Part shown: positions 13,858 to 20,692 of the stretch, piece by piece
How the letters are laid out: each line of letters starts with the position of its first letter
How positions within the stretch are numbered: the stretch's first letter is position 1
Source of the DNA: an uncultured Clostridium sp.
Lineage (GTDB): Bacteria > Bacillota > Clostridia > Lachnospirales > Lachnospiraceae
NCBI GenBank assembly: GCA_958442925.1
Contig: CAUCIO010000016.1
Location: forward strand, 1-24,586
Length of the DNA: 24,586 nucleotides
Reading direction: 5' to 3'
Notes under the pieces: generated by a model
What the model was told of the DNA's origin: nothing
Databases searched by the model: none
What the model saw: the letters and a program-made list of their open reading frames with translations, nothing else
Program-made: the position numbers and the translations under genes

Positions 13858-14138
13858 TCGTTCTCCTCCATTGGCGTTATCTTAATTCGCTCCAGATGCG
13901 GATACGTCCTGCAGCGTCTTACTGCTTCTTCCCATTCCCTGATAAATGCTTCCCTCTTTGTTTCCTCTCTATATCGGTTGTAGTTTATCTGGTATCTGCC
14001 CTTATATAAAATTTCGTTTAATGCGTGATAAGAGACGGCGAGGGATTCTCCCAGCGCTTCGCGCACTTTCTGCGCAGGTGCATCGCAAAGAATCTTCTTT
14101 CCTGACTGCTTGTCTATAACATCATAAGTATATTTCAT
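13854..14138 (-). CDS. Hypothetical phage protein
   Basis: 94 residues, KYTYDVIDKQSGKKILCDAP at the start, a central helical region (KVREALGESLAVSYHALNEI) and an Arg/Glu-rich C-terminus (RYREETKREAFIREWEEAVR). The middle resembles the small DNA-binding style domains that phage proteins use to recognise a sequence, but I cannot assign a family. It is coupled to the lipoprotein gene by a four-base overlap (ATGA). Confidence 0.72.
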   Translation of the reverse strand: MKYTYDVIDKQSGKKILCDAPAQKVREALGESLAVSYHALNEILYKGRYQINYNRYREETKREAFIREWEEAVRRCRTYPHLERIKITPMEENE

Positions 14139-14140
14139 TC

Positions 14141-14668
14141 TTATTTTACACCTTCAAATCTGTTTCTGAAAAATTGATAGGCTATGTTTTGGTTGGCTTC
14201 TGGCACATTTGATTGATACAGTTCTGGTTCTGTATATGGCTGCCAGGCAGTCACTGTGTCATATACAACTCCAAGGTCTCTTGCTTCGTTTGGTTCCCCA
14301 TCGCAGCGTATCCATTCGTTTTCTTCATCCTCATACCACCAGATTCCCTCTTCATATTTTCCCTTATATGTACCGCTGATTTCTGGATGATATTTCCATT
14401 CCTCTTTTGGGATAAAGTCAGAGCCATAGTCTGAAATCCAACTCGAATGTTTTACTGTTATCCAAACGGGCATCTCTTCCTCTGGAAGTCTCTCCTCTAC
14501 TGGGATCCAGTGATATCTACGTTGCTGCCGGCGAAGCTCTCCCACATCTGCCGGACTCAGGCCCGTATTCTCATACTCCGCCAGTCTCATAACCAGCTCC
14601 TCTTTCTTGTTTGGGCTCCAATAGCCTTCTTTAATTCCATTGCTTCTTTTATGCGTTAATCGTTCCAT
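14141..14668 (-). CDS. DUF551-domain protein
   Basis: 175 residues from the ATG after AAGGGAGAATCAT; an upstream start nine codons earlier lies within the previous gene's end and has no better site. The N-terminal ~45 residues include a motif common in Clostridium phage proteins (ERLTHKRSNGIKEGYWSPNK, ELVMRLAEYENTGLSPADV). A DUF551 domain follows: WIPVEERLPEEEMPVWITVK, DSEISGTYKG-like middle, and closing VTAWQPYTEPE. DUF551 proteins are abundant in phages of enteric bacteria and their biochemical role is unknown. Confidence 0.85.
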   Translation of the reverse strand: MERLTHKRSNGIKEGYWSPNKKEELVMRLAEYENTGLSPADVGELRRQQRRYHWIPVEERLPEEEMPVWITVKHSSWISDYGSDFIPKEEWKYHPEISGTYKGKYEEGIWWYEDEENEWIRCDGEPNEARDLGVVYDTVTAWQPYTEPELYQSNVPEANQNIAYQFFRNRFEGVK

Positions 14669-14886
14669 ATGATTCTCCCTTCCCTGCTGCCCCATTCGGC
14701 CACAATCTCACAGGCAGATGTCCCACAAATAATATTCTGGCCGTTCCAGCTGCAGGAGTCACAATCTTTAAACTCCTTTGTATGTTTCGCCATATCCCAG
14801 CACTCAAAAAAATCAATCTCCATCTCTGGTGTCACTTCTATGGTCAGCTGGGCTTTTTCACATACCTGAATACACAGTTTCTTCAT
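14656..14886 (-). CDS. Small Cys-containing phage protein
   Basis: 76 residues with AGGAGGCACCC before the ATG. It begins with a short beta-type region (KKLCIQVCEKAQLTIEVTPE) and continues with cysteines in FFECWDMAK, FKDCDSCSWNG, IICGTSACEIV. The spacing C-x2-C followed by C-x4-C could bind a metal, but the family is not recognised. It overlaps the DUF551 gene by 13 bases. Confidence 0.72.
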   Translation of the reverse strand: MKKLCIQVCEKAQLTIEVTPEMEIDFFECWDMAKHTKEFKDCDSCSWNGQNIICGTSACEIVAEWGSREGRIIWND

Positions 14887-14918
14887 GGGTGCCTCCTGTT
14901 CCGGCTATGCCAGTTTCA

Positions 14919-15092
14919 TTAATTCAGCAAATCACCTTCAACTTCAAAATAGACGTATCGGTTATTCTGCCGCACTGGTTTATTGATATCCACATACCTT
15001 TCCAGTAATTTAGCGCATATTCGTAACTCCCGAACTTTAACCTTAAACCTTGTCCACGTCTTCCCATTGCGCTCAAAAATGCTGATCTCCAT
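14919..15092 (-). CDS. Hypothetical 57-residue protein
   Basis: Begins MEISIFERNGKTWTRFKVKV and continues RELRICAKLLERYVDINKPV before ending with EVEGDLLN. GAGAGGTGTTTAAGGACG lies before the ATG, so the ribosome site is weak to moderate. The composition is ordinary for a small soluble protein. It sits between the Lar-like and Cys-containing genes in a continuous minus-strand run. No family recognised. Confidence 0.62.
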   Translation of the reverse strand: MEISIFERNGKTWTRFKVKVRELRICAKLLERYVDINKPVRQNNRYVYFEVEGDLLN

Positions 15093-15110
15093 CGTCCTTA
15101 AACACCTCTC

Positions 15111-15284
15111 CTAACTTTCTGCGTTTTCCGACACTCGCTTGTTCCATGCTGCAATGGCTTCTTCTTTTGTATCGAACACTTTTGACTCAGAAACACATTC
15201 CTGACATATGATCCAAAAAGCTGTATATCCAACAATGCATGCTTTTCCACCGCAGAACGGACATCTTTTAAGTTTTTCGCTCAT
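15111..15284 (-). CDS. Lar-family restriction alleviation protein
   Basis: 57 residues with the Lar pattern: LKRCPFCGGKACIVGY, a second cysteine pair in IICQECVSES, and the closing motif TKEEAIAAWNKR. The four cysteines (C8, C11, C27, C30) are suited to bind zinc. Lar of the Rac prophage relieves type I restriction by modulating the host enzyme, so this gene probably protects incoming phage DNA; many homologues are uncharacterised. CTGGAGGAAGATGA precedes the ATG. The stop is TAG. Confidence 0.85.
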   Translation of the reverse strand: MSEKLKRCPFCGGKACIVGYTAFWIICQECVSESKVFDTKEEAIAAWNKRVSENAES

Positions 15285-15305
15285 TCATCTTCCTCCAGGC
15301 TTTAT

Positions 15306-16487
15306 TTACCTCTGTACTACTTTCAAAAACTCCACCAGCTCCGTCTCGCTGTCTGGATGTTTGGTATACCTTTCATGTCTGTTCCATTTTGGACAGCCAT
15401 AGCTGGAATGCTTCGGCGGTTCCGGTCCGCCTATCAGATGCAAATAGTAGGCAGTAAAATCTCTTTTTCCTACTGCCGGATACTCCTCCGCAATCAGTTG
15501 GGCTCCGTTATCAAACTCATACCTGTAGTACCTGACTCCGATATGCTCATCCTCATACCATAGCCCCCAGGACTGGTAATTTCTCAGCCACTCCTTCCTC
15601 TGGTCATTATTCTTCATCGGCGGCAGCTCTGGCTGTTCCTCCGGTTCTTCCTGCTGCCGTTCCTGCTCTGTCAGAAGCTGCAGCGCCTGCAAAATAATAC
15701 GGGTGTTTTCCACAGCTGGAGGCTGTTCCTCTTCTGGCGTATCCTCAAATGCTGCCTGCAAAGCTTCCCATTCGCCTTTATACTCTTTCAGGAGTGTTTT
15801 GGCGGTTGGTTTACAAAGGATTTCAGTTTCTGCATCTGTTTCTTTCGTCTCTTGGACAGATTCTTCCTCAGGAATCCATCCGCACCGGCAGTTACAGTCT
15901 TCCTCGCAGTCTTTGCAGCATCTGACTCCACCATATTCGCAGCAGACGCAGTTTCCAGACTCACTCCAGCCAGTGATACAGGTTTTAGGCCAGGAATGTT
16001 CTTCCATGTCTTCTGATTCTTCCTGTATCTTCTTCTCCGGCTGCTCCTGAAGCGGTTCGACTTGAGTAGTTTTATGGAGTGCCTCCCAACGGTTCCAACA
16101 GGCAGCGCATTCCTTTCTTCCCTCTTCCTGATCCTTTTCGCTAGTTCCCCAGTTTTGCCGGATACAGGAAGAGATTCCAGGAGGGCAACCGGTTTCCTGC
16201 TGCCTATCGGCAGCCTGTTCTTCATCCAGATCCCCCTCCGCCAAGTCTTCCGTAGCGAGAATAAAGCTTCCGGATGCTTTAACCTCTGGAAGGAAGGCAA
16301 TTTTCTCCGGTTCCTGTTCTTCCTCCGGATCATCCAGAAAATCGGTTATATCCATTTGGCCAGGCAGCTGCTCCTCTTCCGGTTGTGACGTCACAACTTT
16401 TTTAGCTTCCCGCTTCAGCTCCCGGATTTCCCGCACTGGCATATCTGCCGTCACCTGTTCTCTCATTTCTGCCGACATAGAAAGCAT
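15306..16487 (-). CDS. C-terminal part of an amber-interrupted phage protein (Cys-rich, multidomain)
   Basis: 393 residues from the first ATG after the amber codon; no ribosome site precedes it. The start continues the upstream gene in frame (REQVTADMPVREIRELKREA), then an acidic linker. A Cys motif CPPGISSCIRQNWG...RKECAACWNRWEA follows, then a dense cluster CVCCEYGGVRCCKDCEEDCN. The C-terminal ~100 residues are a separate domain (RKEWLRNYQSWGLWYEDEHI, YRYEFDNGAQLIAEEYPAV) that also occurs alone in clostridial phages. It is best read as the rest of the gene described in the next entry, left without its own start. Confidence 0.78.
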   Translation of the reverse strand: MLSMSAEMREQVTADMPVREIRELKREAKKVVTSQPEEEQLPGQMDITDFLDDPEEEQEPEKIAFLPEVKASGSFILATEDLAEGDLDEEQAADRQQETGCPPGISSCIRQNWGTSEKDQEEGRKECAACWNRWEALHKTTQVEPLQEQPEKKIQEESEDMEEHSWPKTCITGWSESGNCVCCEYGGVRCCKDCEEDCNCRCGWIPEEESVQETKETDAETEILCKPTAKTLLKEYKGEWEALQAAFEDTPEEEQPPAVENTRIILQALQLLTEQERQQEEPEEQPELPPMKNNDQRKEWLRNYQSWGLWYEDEHIGVRYYRYEFDNGAQLIAEEYPAVGKRDFTAYYLHLIGGPEPPKHSSYGCPKWNRHERYTKHPDSETELVEFLKVVQR

Positions 16488-16526
16488 TTCTATTAGACCG
16501 TTAGCCGAATACTCCTGATACCGTTC

Positions 16527-16796
16527 CTACAGTCTTGGAACCTGCTCCGGCCCAGCAAGTTCTCCGAACTGCTCATAGACCCGGATGCAGTTGGAGGCCC
16601 AGCTTTTATCCTTGTGGTAGCACAGCTCCATAAAATCATCGAAACTCTCATACCCTTCCGGTTCCCAGAGCCGGTCTCTCCGGATGGCCTGCAGAGCGTA
16701 GCCCGCTGATACAATTCCGTTTTTTACATCCTGGATGGCCCGATCTGCCAGCTCCTTGGCCTGATTAAAAGTCAGGCTGCTTTGTATCTCATTCAT
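16527..16796 (-). CDS. N-terminal part of the same protein, ended by an in-frame TAG
   Basis: 89 residues: LTFNQAKELADRAIQDVKNG, IVSAGYALQAIRRDRLWEPE, then YESFDDFMELCYHKDKSWAS and NCIRVYEQFGELAGPEQVPR-L before TAG. This is a common phage N-terminal module whose helical 'KDKSWASxCxxVxEQF' element precedes a region like ERYQEYSANGLIEML. That region is present here, in the same frame, right after the TAG. The TAG stands where CAG (Gln) would restore an uninterrupted 497-codon gene. The ATG overlaps the preceding gene by eight bases. Confidence 0.8.
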   Translation of the reverse strand: MNEIQSSLTFNQAKELADRAIQDVKNGIVSAGYALQAIRRDRLWEPEGYESFDDFMELCYHKDKSWASNCIRVYEQFGELAGPEQVPRL

Positions 16797-16983
16797 GTAT
16801 GACCTCCTCGATTCTTTCTCTTACCCACCGCTCGCCGTGTTCTCTGTCTGCAATCTCTTCCGCCGCCAGGGCCGGAGAAAAATAGCAGCCAATGGATGTG
16901 TAGCCGGTCGGCGTTTCCCGAATAATCTGGAACCGGCCAGCCATTTCCTTTTCCACATAGTATCTCCCATAAATGTGCTTCAT
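16789..16983 (-). CDS. Hypothetical 64-residue protein
   Basis: Starts at an ATG two bases after the previous stop codon, with GGGAGAAGTAAC as ribosome site. The sequence (MKHIYGRYYVEKEMAGRFQI, IRETPTGYTSIGCYFSPALA, AEEIADREHGERWVRERIEE) suggests a small alpha/beta protein. An extension 29 codons upstream is possible but would lie inside the previous gene. No family recognised. Confidence 0.68.
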   Translation of the reverse strand: MKHIYGRYYVEKEMAGRFQIIRETPTGYTSIGCYFSPALAAEEIADREHGERWVRERIEEVIHE

Positions 16984-16984
16984 G

Positions 16985-17473
16985 TTACTTCTCCCATTCT
17001 CCCAGCGTCTGGATGCCTGGTCGGCTGCATCGTACCACATCGGCCCAGGTATAGGCCTGGCCATTATCAAACAAACAGATGTGCGGATATCTGGTATCTG
17101 TTACCTTGGTACGTTTTCTCAGTCCATCCTCATCTCGGTAGCAATAAACGGTTCCTGATTTTATCTTGTTTTGATATTTTTTAATGACCTCCGGCGTGAT
17201 GGAGGATTCATAAAACATTTTTTCCAGCCGTTTCTTATAGCTTTCCATCCCTTCTGTCCGGATGGTGTACAGATATTCATTCCCGGCTTTGCTGACACAT
17301 TCAATGGCATTTTTAATACGCAGGTTTTCAAACTGCAGCCGAATATCCTTATAAGGCATTCCAAGGGTTTTCGTTACCTGCTTAACGGTCATAGGACTTC
17401 CCGCCTGTCTAAGACAGTCCAGAATTTTTTCCTGCTTTTCAGCCGACCTCTTCTGTATCTCCTGTTTTGTCAT
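16985..17473 (-). CDS. Winged-helix DNA-binding protein
   Basis: 162 residues from the ATG with GGAGGACCGGG upstream; a longer frame starting at a GTG further back runs through another gene and is not favoured. The N-terminal region AEKQEKILDCLRQAGSPMTV, KQVTKTLGMPYKDIRLQFEN and LRIKNAIECVSKAGNEYLY is a classic winged helix-turn-helix with its wing. The C-terminal half contains YRDEDGLRKRTKVTDTRYPH and has no assignment. Its start overlaps the preceding Cys-rich mini-protein by 35 bases. It probably regulates early or replication genes, judged by location only. Confidence 0.78.
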   Translation of the reverse strand: MTKQEIQKRSAEKQEKILDCLRQAGSPMTVKQVTKTLGMPYKDIRLQFENLRIKNAIECVSKAGNEYLYTIRTEGMESYKKRLEKMFYESSITPEVIKKYQNKIKSGTVYCYRDEDGLRKRTKVTDTRYPHICLFDNGQAYTWADVVRCSRPGIQTLGEWEK

Positions 17474-17588
17474 CCCGGTCCTCCAATCCCAATAAATCTT
17501 CTTTCCAGTTTTCGCAGCAAGGTCTGTCTGCTGCTGGTGTCCAGTCACAAAAAAAAAAAAAAATACAGGTTTCGCAGGTCTTTTCCAT
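17439..17588 (-). CDS. 49-residue Cys-rich mini-protein with a 15-T run in its gene
   Basis: TAGGAGGAATTT stands just before the ATG. The reading is MEKTCETCI, four Phe from a run of fifteen T residues, then CDWTPAADRPCCENWKEDLL and an acidic tail. The pattern of cysteines (C5, C8, C14, then adjacent C23-C24) resembles small zinc-binding proteins of clostridial phages that begin 'CETC'. The full frame stays open only because the T run has exactly fifteen bases. It starts ten bases before the helicase loader stop in a tight cluster. Confidence 0.72.
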   Translation of the reverse strand: MEKTCETCIFFFFCDWTPAADRPCCENWKEDLLGLEDRDDKTGDTEEVG

Positions 17589-17597
17589 AAATTCCTC

Positions 17598-18407
17598 CTA
17601 TTTACTTAATACTTCTTTTAAAAAATCGTCTCGATACTGGTCTGCCAGCCGGTCCCGGATAGAGACCTCTGGAAGTAAAATCGGGATGCTGGTTCCGTAG
17701 ATACGGGACTGGATCCGGTCGTCTCCGGAAGCCCGTTCCATCGGAAGGTTAGAGGTATAGATGGTAGGAAGCATGTTCCGGTAGCGTTCGTCAATGAGTG
17801 AAAACAGGGCGTTATTGATCCATTCCTGACGCTCCGTCTGAACCCCCATGTCATCCAGTATCAAAAGGCTGCACTCTTTAAGGCTTCGCTTCTGCTCCTC
17901 TGCCGCCTCAGAGACTCCCTCACCTTTTTTCTTTATCAGGTCGATATAGTCAAGAACCTGGATAAATTTTACAACCGCGTTGTACCGCTCCATCACCTCG
18001 TTGGCCAGACAGCAGGCCAGGAGTGTTTTTCCGCTGCCCTTCGTCTGGGAGCAGATATAGAGTCCACGGCCGGAACGGCGAAACTCCTCGTATCTGGCCA
18101 CAAACGAGTTAGCAATCTTTTTTATCATCTCGGTCTCATCACCGTAATAGTCCCACTTAAAATCATTCCCCCGCTTATACACGTACTCCACCGGAATTCC
18201 GGATCGGGTACGTCTCACTTCCGCGAAACTGGTGTGGTCGTCATACCAGTAGGGCTGCGTAATGCCGTAACCGGGGATATCATAGACGACTTCCCAGCCG
18301 GCGGTCTTGCCATACTCATACCGGTTTACGCTTACTACCACCGCGTCAAGCTCGGTACATGCTGTAGTAATCACGGTGTGATCCCCAGGCTTTAGATTCA
18401 TTTGCAT
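17598..18407 (-). CDS. DnaC-like helicase loader (AAA+ ATPase)
   Basis: 269 residues with AGGAGGTACAAAGG before the ATG. The AAA+ core shows Walker A in CSQTKGSGKTL (K127-T128), a Walker B in LLILDDMG (D185-D186), a sensor stretch IYTSNLPMERAS and the arginine region DRIQSRIYG. The N-terminal ~75 residues (HTVITTACTELDAVVVSVNR ...) form a small domain. Such proteins load the replicative helicase at the phage origin in partnership with the organiser encoded just upstream. The start lies 62 bases inside that gene, so translation is coupled. Confidence 0.9.
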   Translation of the reverse strand: MQMNLKPGDHTVITTACTELDAVVVSVNRYEYGKTAGWEVVYDIPGYGITQPYWYDDHTSFAEVRRTRSGIPVEYVYKRGNDFKWDYYGDETEMIKKIANSFVARYEEFRRSGRGLYICSQTKGSGKTLLACCLANEVMERYNAVVKFIQVLDYIDLIKKKGEGVSEAAEEQKRSLKECSLLILDDMGVQTERQEWINNALFSLIDERYRNMLPTIYTSNLPMERASGDDRIQSRIYGTSIPILLPEVSIRDRLADQYRDDFLKEVLSK

Positions 18408-19233
18408 CCTTTGTACCTCCTCCCTGCCGGCCCGGTCTCTGCCGCGCCTGTAAAATCAATGTCTCAAATTTCTCTCTGAGTTTTGCTGTGGATCGGATGT
18501 TGGTTTTCCAAAACGGATCCGTAATAGCGTACTGCAGCGCTTCTGTGATGTCTGCTTCGGTCCGTTTATCCAGCCGTCTCATCCTCTCCACATGGCCTGC
18601 CCACTTTTCTATCTCCGTTTCTGTCTCTGGAACCTTAGCTCCCGGCAGCTGGCTTTTAACTGCCTGGATGAGTTTTTTTGTACAATCAAAATCAAACGGA
18701 GTCAGGTCCGTCGTCCGGGCCGGAACGGGACCGGCGACTCTCCTATTATTTCCTTTACTTTCCTTTACTTTCCTTTGTTCGTTTCTGTCGTCATTTTTAT
18801 CATTTCTGTCGTCATTTTTGTCCAAAATGGTGACATTTCCCTTAATTTCGGCATCACTTAATAAAAGGTACGCTTTTTCCATCTCCACTTTTTTGCGTTT
18901 ATAGGTAATTTCCAGGTACCGCTTCTGGATTCCCCTGGAAGTCAAAATCCCATATTTATCAAAAAGTGTCTGGTCAAAGATACCCCGCCTGACAGAAGCC
19001 GCCACAATGCTGGCTATTAAATTGTTCGCCCCGCTGCAGGAAAGAACCTGTCTCGCAAACAGAAGGGCGATATCCTCATTCCATTCACAGTAATAACCAT
19101 GCTCCCCATAGATCCGCTGGAGCAGCTTGACGATTACCGCAAATCCTTTTAATCCAAATTCTGCTTCTATCAGTTCAAATTTTTCATCGAGCCGGCAATT
19201 AAGGGGGAAATACTCTATTCCCTCTTTTGCCAT
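18346..19233 (-). CDS. Replisome organiser, DUF4373 family
   Basis: 295 residues. The N-terminal domain (FPLNCRLDEKFELIEAEFGL, KGFAVIVKLLQRIYGEHGYY, CEWNEDIALLFARQV) is DUF4373, a DnaD/replication-initiator-like winged helix. A low-complexity linker follows (LDKNDDRNDKNDDRNE), then the C-terminal domain with TKKLIQAVKSQLPGAKV and TDPFWKTNIRSTAKLREKFE. Proteins of this type bind the phage origin and bring in the loader. The gene encodes short direct repeats in the linker, typical of origins lying inside initiator genes. Its ATG follows GAGGGACAT. Confidence 0.88.
   Translation of the reverse strand: MAKEGIEYFPLNCRLDEKFELIEAEFGLKGFAVIVKLLQRIYGEHGYYCEWNEDIALLFARQVLSCSGANNLIASIVAASVRRGIFDQTLFDKYGILTSRGIQKRYLEITYKRKKVEMEKAYLLLSDAEIKGNVTILDKNDDRNDKNDDRNEQRKVKESKGNNRRVAGPVPARTTDLTPFDFDCTKKLIQAVKSQLPGAKVPETETEIEKWAGHVERMRRLDKRTEADITEALQYAITDPFWKTNIRSTAKLREKFETLILQARQRPGRQGGGTKDANESKAWGSHRDYYSMYRA
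18741..18823. repeat. Iteron-like repeats inside the replisome organiser gene (candidate origin)
   Basis: Four adjacent 10-bp units (TCCTATTATT, TCCTTTACTT twice, TCCTTTGTTC; 18741-18780) are followed by a 21-bp unit repeated twice (18782-18802 and 18803-18823, beginning TTTCTGTCGTCATTTTT). The block is AT-rich and lies in the linker-coding part of the gene, as the lambda origin iterons do in gene O. Confidence 0.5.
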
Positions 19234-19447
19234 ATGTCCCTCTTTTCCTGCCTGGACGGCCGGCTGCTGCCAGCTTCTCTCTATCAGGCCTGTCCCATCT
19301 ACAAATCAGTGTTCCCGCCGAACGAAAGGCTTACGTCTCGCAGACGGAAGGAACGAATTCATTCGCTGCCGCAATCCGAAAACGGCGACAGAAAATGGGT
19401 AGATGGCGGCTCTGACAGGGAAACTGACACCGGCCTCATCCGGCCTG
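19234..19447. other. Gene-free 214-bp stretch upstream of the replisome organiser
   Basis: No open frame here has a ribosome site or credible protein. It holds a perfect hairpin (CGTCT-CG-type, CGTCTCGCAGACG at 19334-19346) flanked by GAACGAA repeats at 19320 and 19351, and GGCCGG repeats near its right end. It may be a replication or regulatory region, a dead gene, or a structured RNA. Confidence 0.4.
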
Positions 19448-20200
19448 TTATCCAATCACTACCACATCAGCAGATATTTCTTCTGGGAGGTCTTTCAGCA
19501 CGTTTGAGATGTACTCTTTTAACTGATTGATTGCTTTTAATCTCCAGAGGCCTCCCTCTGCTTCCACCAATTTAAAGGCAGGAGCTCCGTTCTGCTCGCC
19601 GATGCGGAACACGAACTGACTCTCTGGCTGCTCCACCTCCTGGAACGTCCGAAACGGAATCAGTGTTACCGGGTTTGGTACAAGAACCGGCGCCTTACTC
19701 GCCACGCCTACATTCATGGTGGCCGACTGGGAAATCCCGTCATCTGCATAGGCCTGCTCATTCCTACTGACAATGTTTCCGGACAGCTTCATTACCAGCT
19801 CCAGGTCCTCGTTTTTGACAAAATTGGACTGCAGGGCAATCATAAAACTTTCCTGGTCATACCACTGGTTAAACCGGAAGCAGGATACCTCTGCCTCCGA
19901 CTCAAAGAGCGTCTCTCTGGTCCGCTCCTTGTCCAGCTGAGACATCAGACGGACAGTCATCGGGTCTACGATATGTACAATCATCCGGCCGCCAAGCGGA
20001 AACTCCTCCGCACAGTTTTCAATGTAGTCTAACAATGCTGTCAGGGTGTGGGCTGCTACTGCGCGGGCCTTGGGAGCAACATCGTAGCGCTCCATGCGCT
20101 TGTCCACATAGGTCTTTCCGCAAATTTCCATCACTCTGGGAGTCTCCGCTCTTTTAACCAGACTCTCCAGATACTCCATCACATCTCTTGATTCTTCCAT
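19448..20200 (-). CDS. DUF2303 (YfdQ)-like phage protein
   Basis: 250 residues with AAAGGAGAAGCGG before the ATG. Sequence elements VAAHTLTALLDYIENCAEEF, GGRMIVHIVDPMTVRLMSQL and FESEAEVSCFRFNQWYDQES fit the DUF2303/YfdQ family, as does the later part TLIPFRTFQEVEQPESQFVF. Members lie in the recombination/replication regions of many prophages and have no known biochemistry. Placement beside a 'replication terminator'-type protein and NinB-like gene agrees with that. Confidence 0.72.
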   Translation of the reverse strand: MEESRDVMEYLESLVKRAETPRVMEICGKTYVDKRMERYDVAPKARAVAAHTLTALLDYIENCAEEFPLGGRMIVHIVDPMTVRLMSQLDKERTRETLFESEAEVSCFRFNQWYDQESFMIALQSNFVKNEDLELVMKLSGNIVSRNEQAYADDGISQSATMNVGVASKAPVLVPNPVTLIPFRTFQEVEQPESQFVFRIGEQNGAPAFKLVEAEGGLWRLKAINQLKEYISNVLKDLPEEISADVVVIG

Positions 20201-20213
20201 CCGCTTCTCCTTT

Positions 20214-20606
20214 CTATTTCTTTGCCCTTAAATCAATCGGGGGCTGTTCATAAATTTCTCCGGTATCCGGATCATAATCTCTTACTTCTTCCGCTTCCAC
20301 AACCACCGGCCGGCTGATTTCTCCCGGCTCCTGCATCGACACCTGGCCGGTGCGGATGTCCTGGCCAATCAGCAGCGTTGTCTCCACCTTGGCCGGACCT
20401 GCCAACTTTGGAATCACTTTAAATCCCAGGCCCACTGTTCCATCCCCGCGGGGCTTAAAACTTAACGTCACTGTAATTCCGCGGGAGGCTGCCGGATCCA
20501 TGTTGGGATCCATGATATTTCTTCCTACCAGGCGGATAGCCTGGCGGAATTGAGCGTTCAGCTCCCCCCCTGCCAGGGTGTCAAATTCTGCATTTCTTCC
20601 CATCAT
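20214..20606 (-). CDS. 'Replication terminator'-type phage protein
   Basis: About 130 residues from the ATG after AGAAAGGAAT; a GTG 29 codons earlier overlaps the gene before but has no ribosome site. The core EFDTLAGGELNAQFRQAIRL, VGRNIMDPNMDPAASRGITV, TLSFKPRGDGTVGLGFKVIP and LIGQDIRTGQV matches a small family annotated as replication terminator protein in Bacillus/Listeria/Clostridium phages. The name is inherited from annotation and the actual function is unproven. It probably works alongside recombination or replication proteins. Confidence 0.75.
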   Translation of the reverse strand: MMGRNAEFDTLAGGELNAQFRQAIRLVGRNIMDPNMDPAASRGITVTLSFKPRGDGTVGLGFKVIPKLAGPAKVETTLLIGQDIRTGQVSMQEPGEISRPVVVEAEEVRDYDPDTGEIYEQPPIDLRAKK

Positions 20607-20692
20607 ATTCCTTTCTGCCGGAATCTCCGGCGAATCACCAACGGCATTCTGAAAAATATTTGTGATATATAATTGAAATTCATTGGCCACCA

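Noticed and set aside
15788..16333. 181-codon minus-strand frame inside the Cys-rich multidomain gene
   Set aside because: Arg/Lys-rich shadow in another frame of an acidic-coding region, without ribosome site or known motif.
16527..16529. Idea that TAG is recoded in this phage
   Set aside because: TAG ends the large terminase, capsid, decoration, HNH-like and Lar-like genes, and the two phage tRNAs have anticodons GTT and CAT, so no amber suppressor is visible.
17474..17548. Upstream GTG extension of the winged-helix protein
   Set aside because: The GTG follows directly on the T run with no ribosome site, while the ATG at 17473 has GGAGG at good distance.
18741..18823. CRISPR array
   Set aside because: The repeats are only 10 and 21 bases, head to tail without unique spacers, and lie inside a coding frame.
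19127..19530. Several plus-strand frames over the gene-free stretch and neighbouring gene ends
   Set aside because: No ribosome sites, overlap with well-supported genes on the minus strand, and no recognisable protein pattern.
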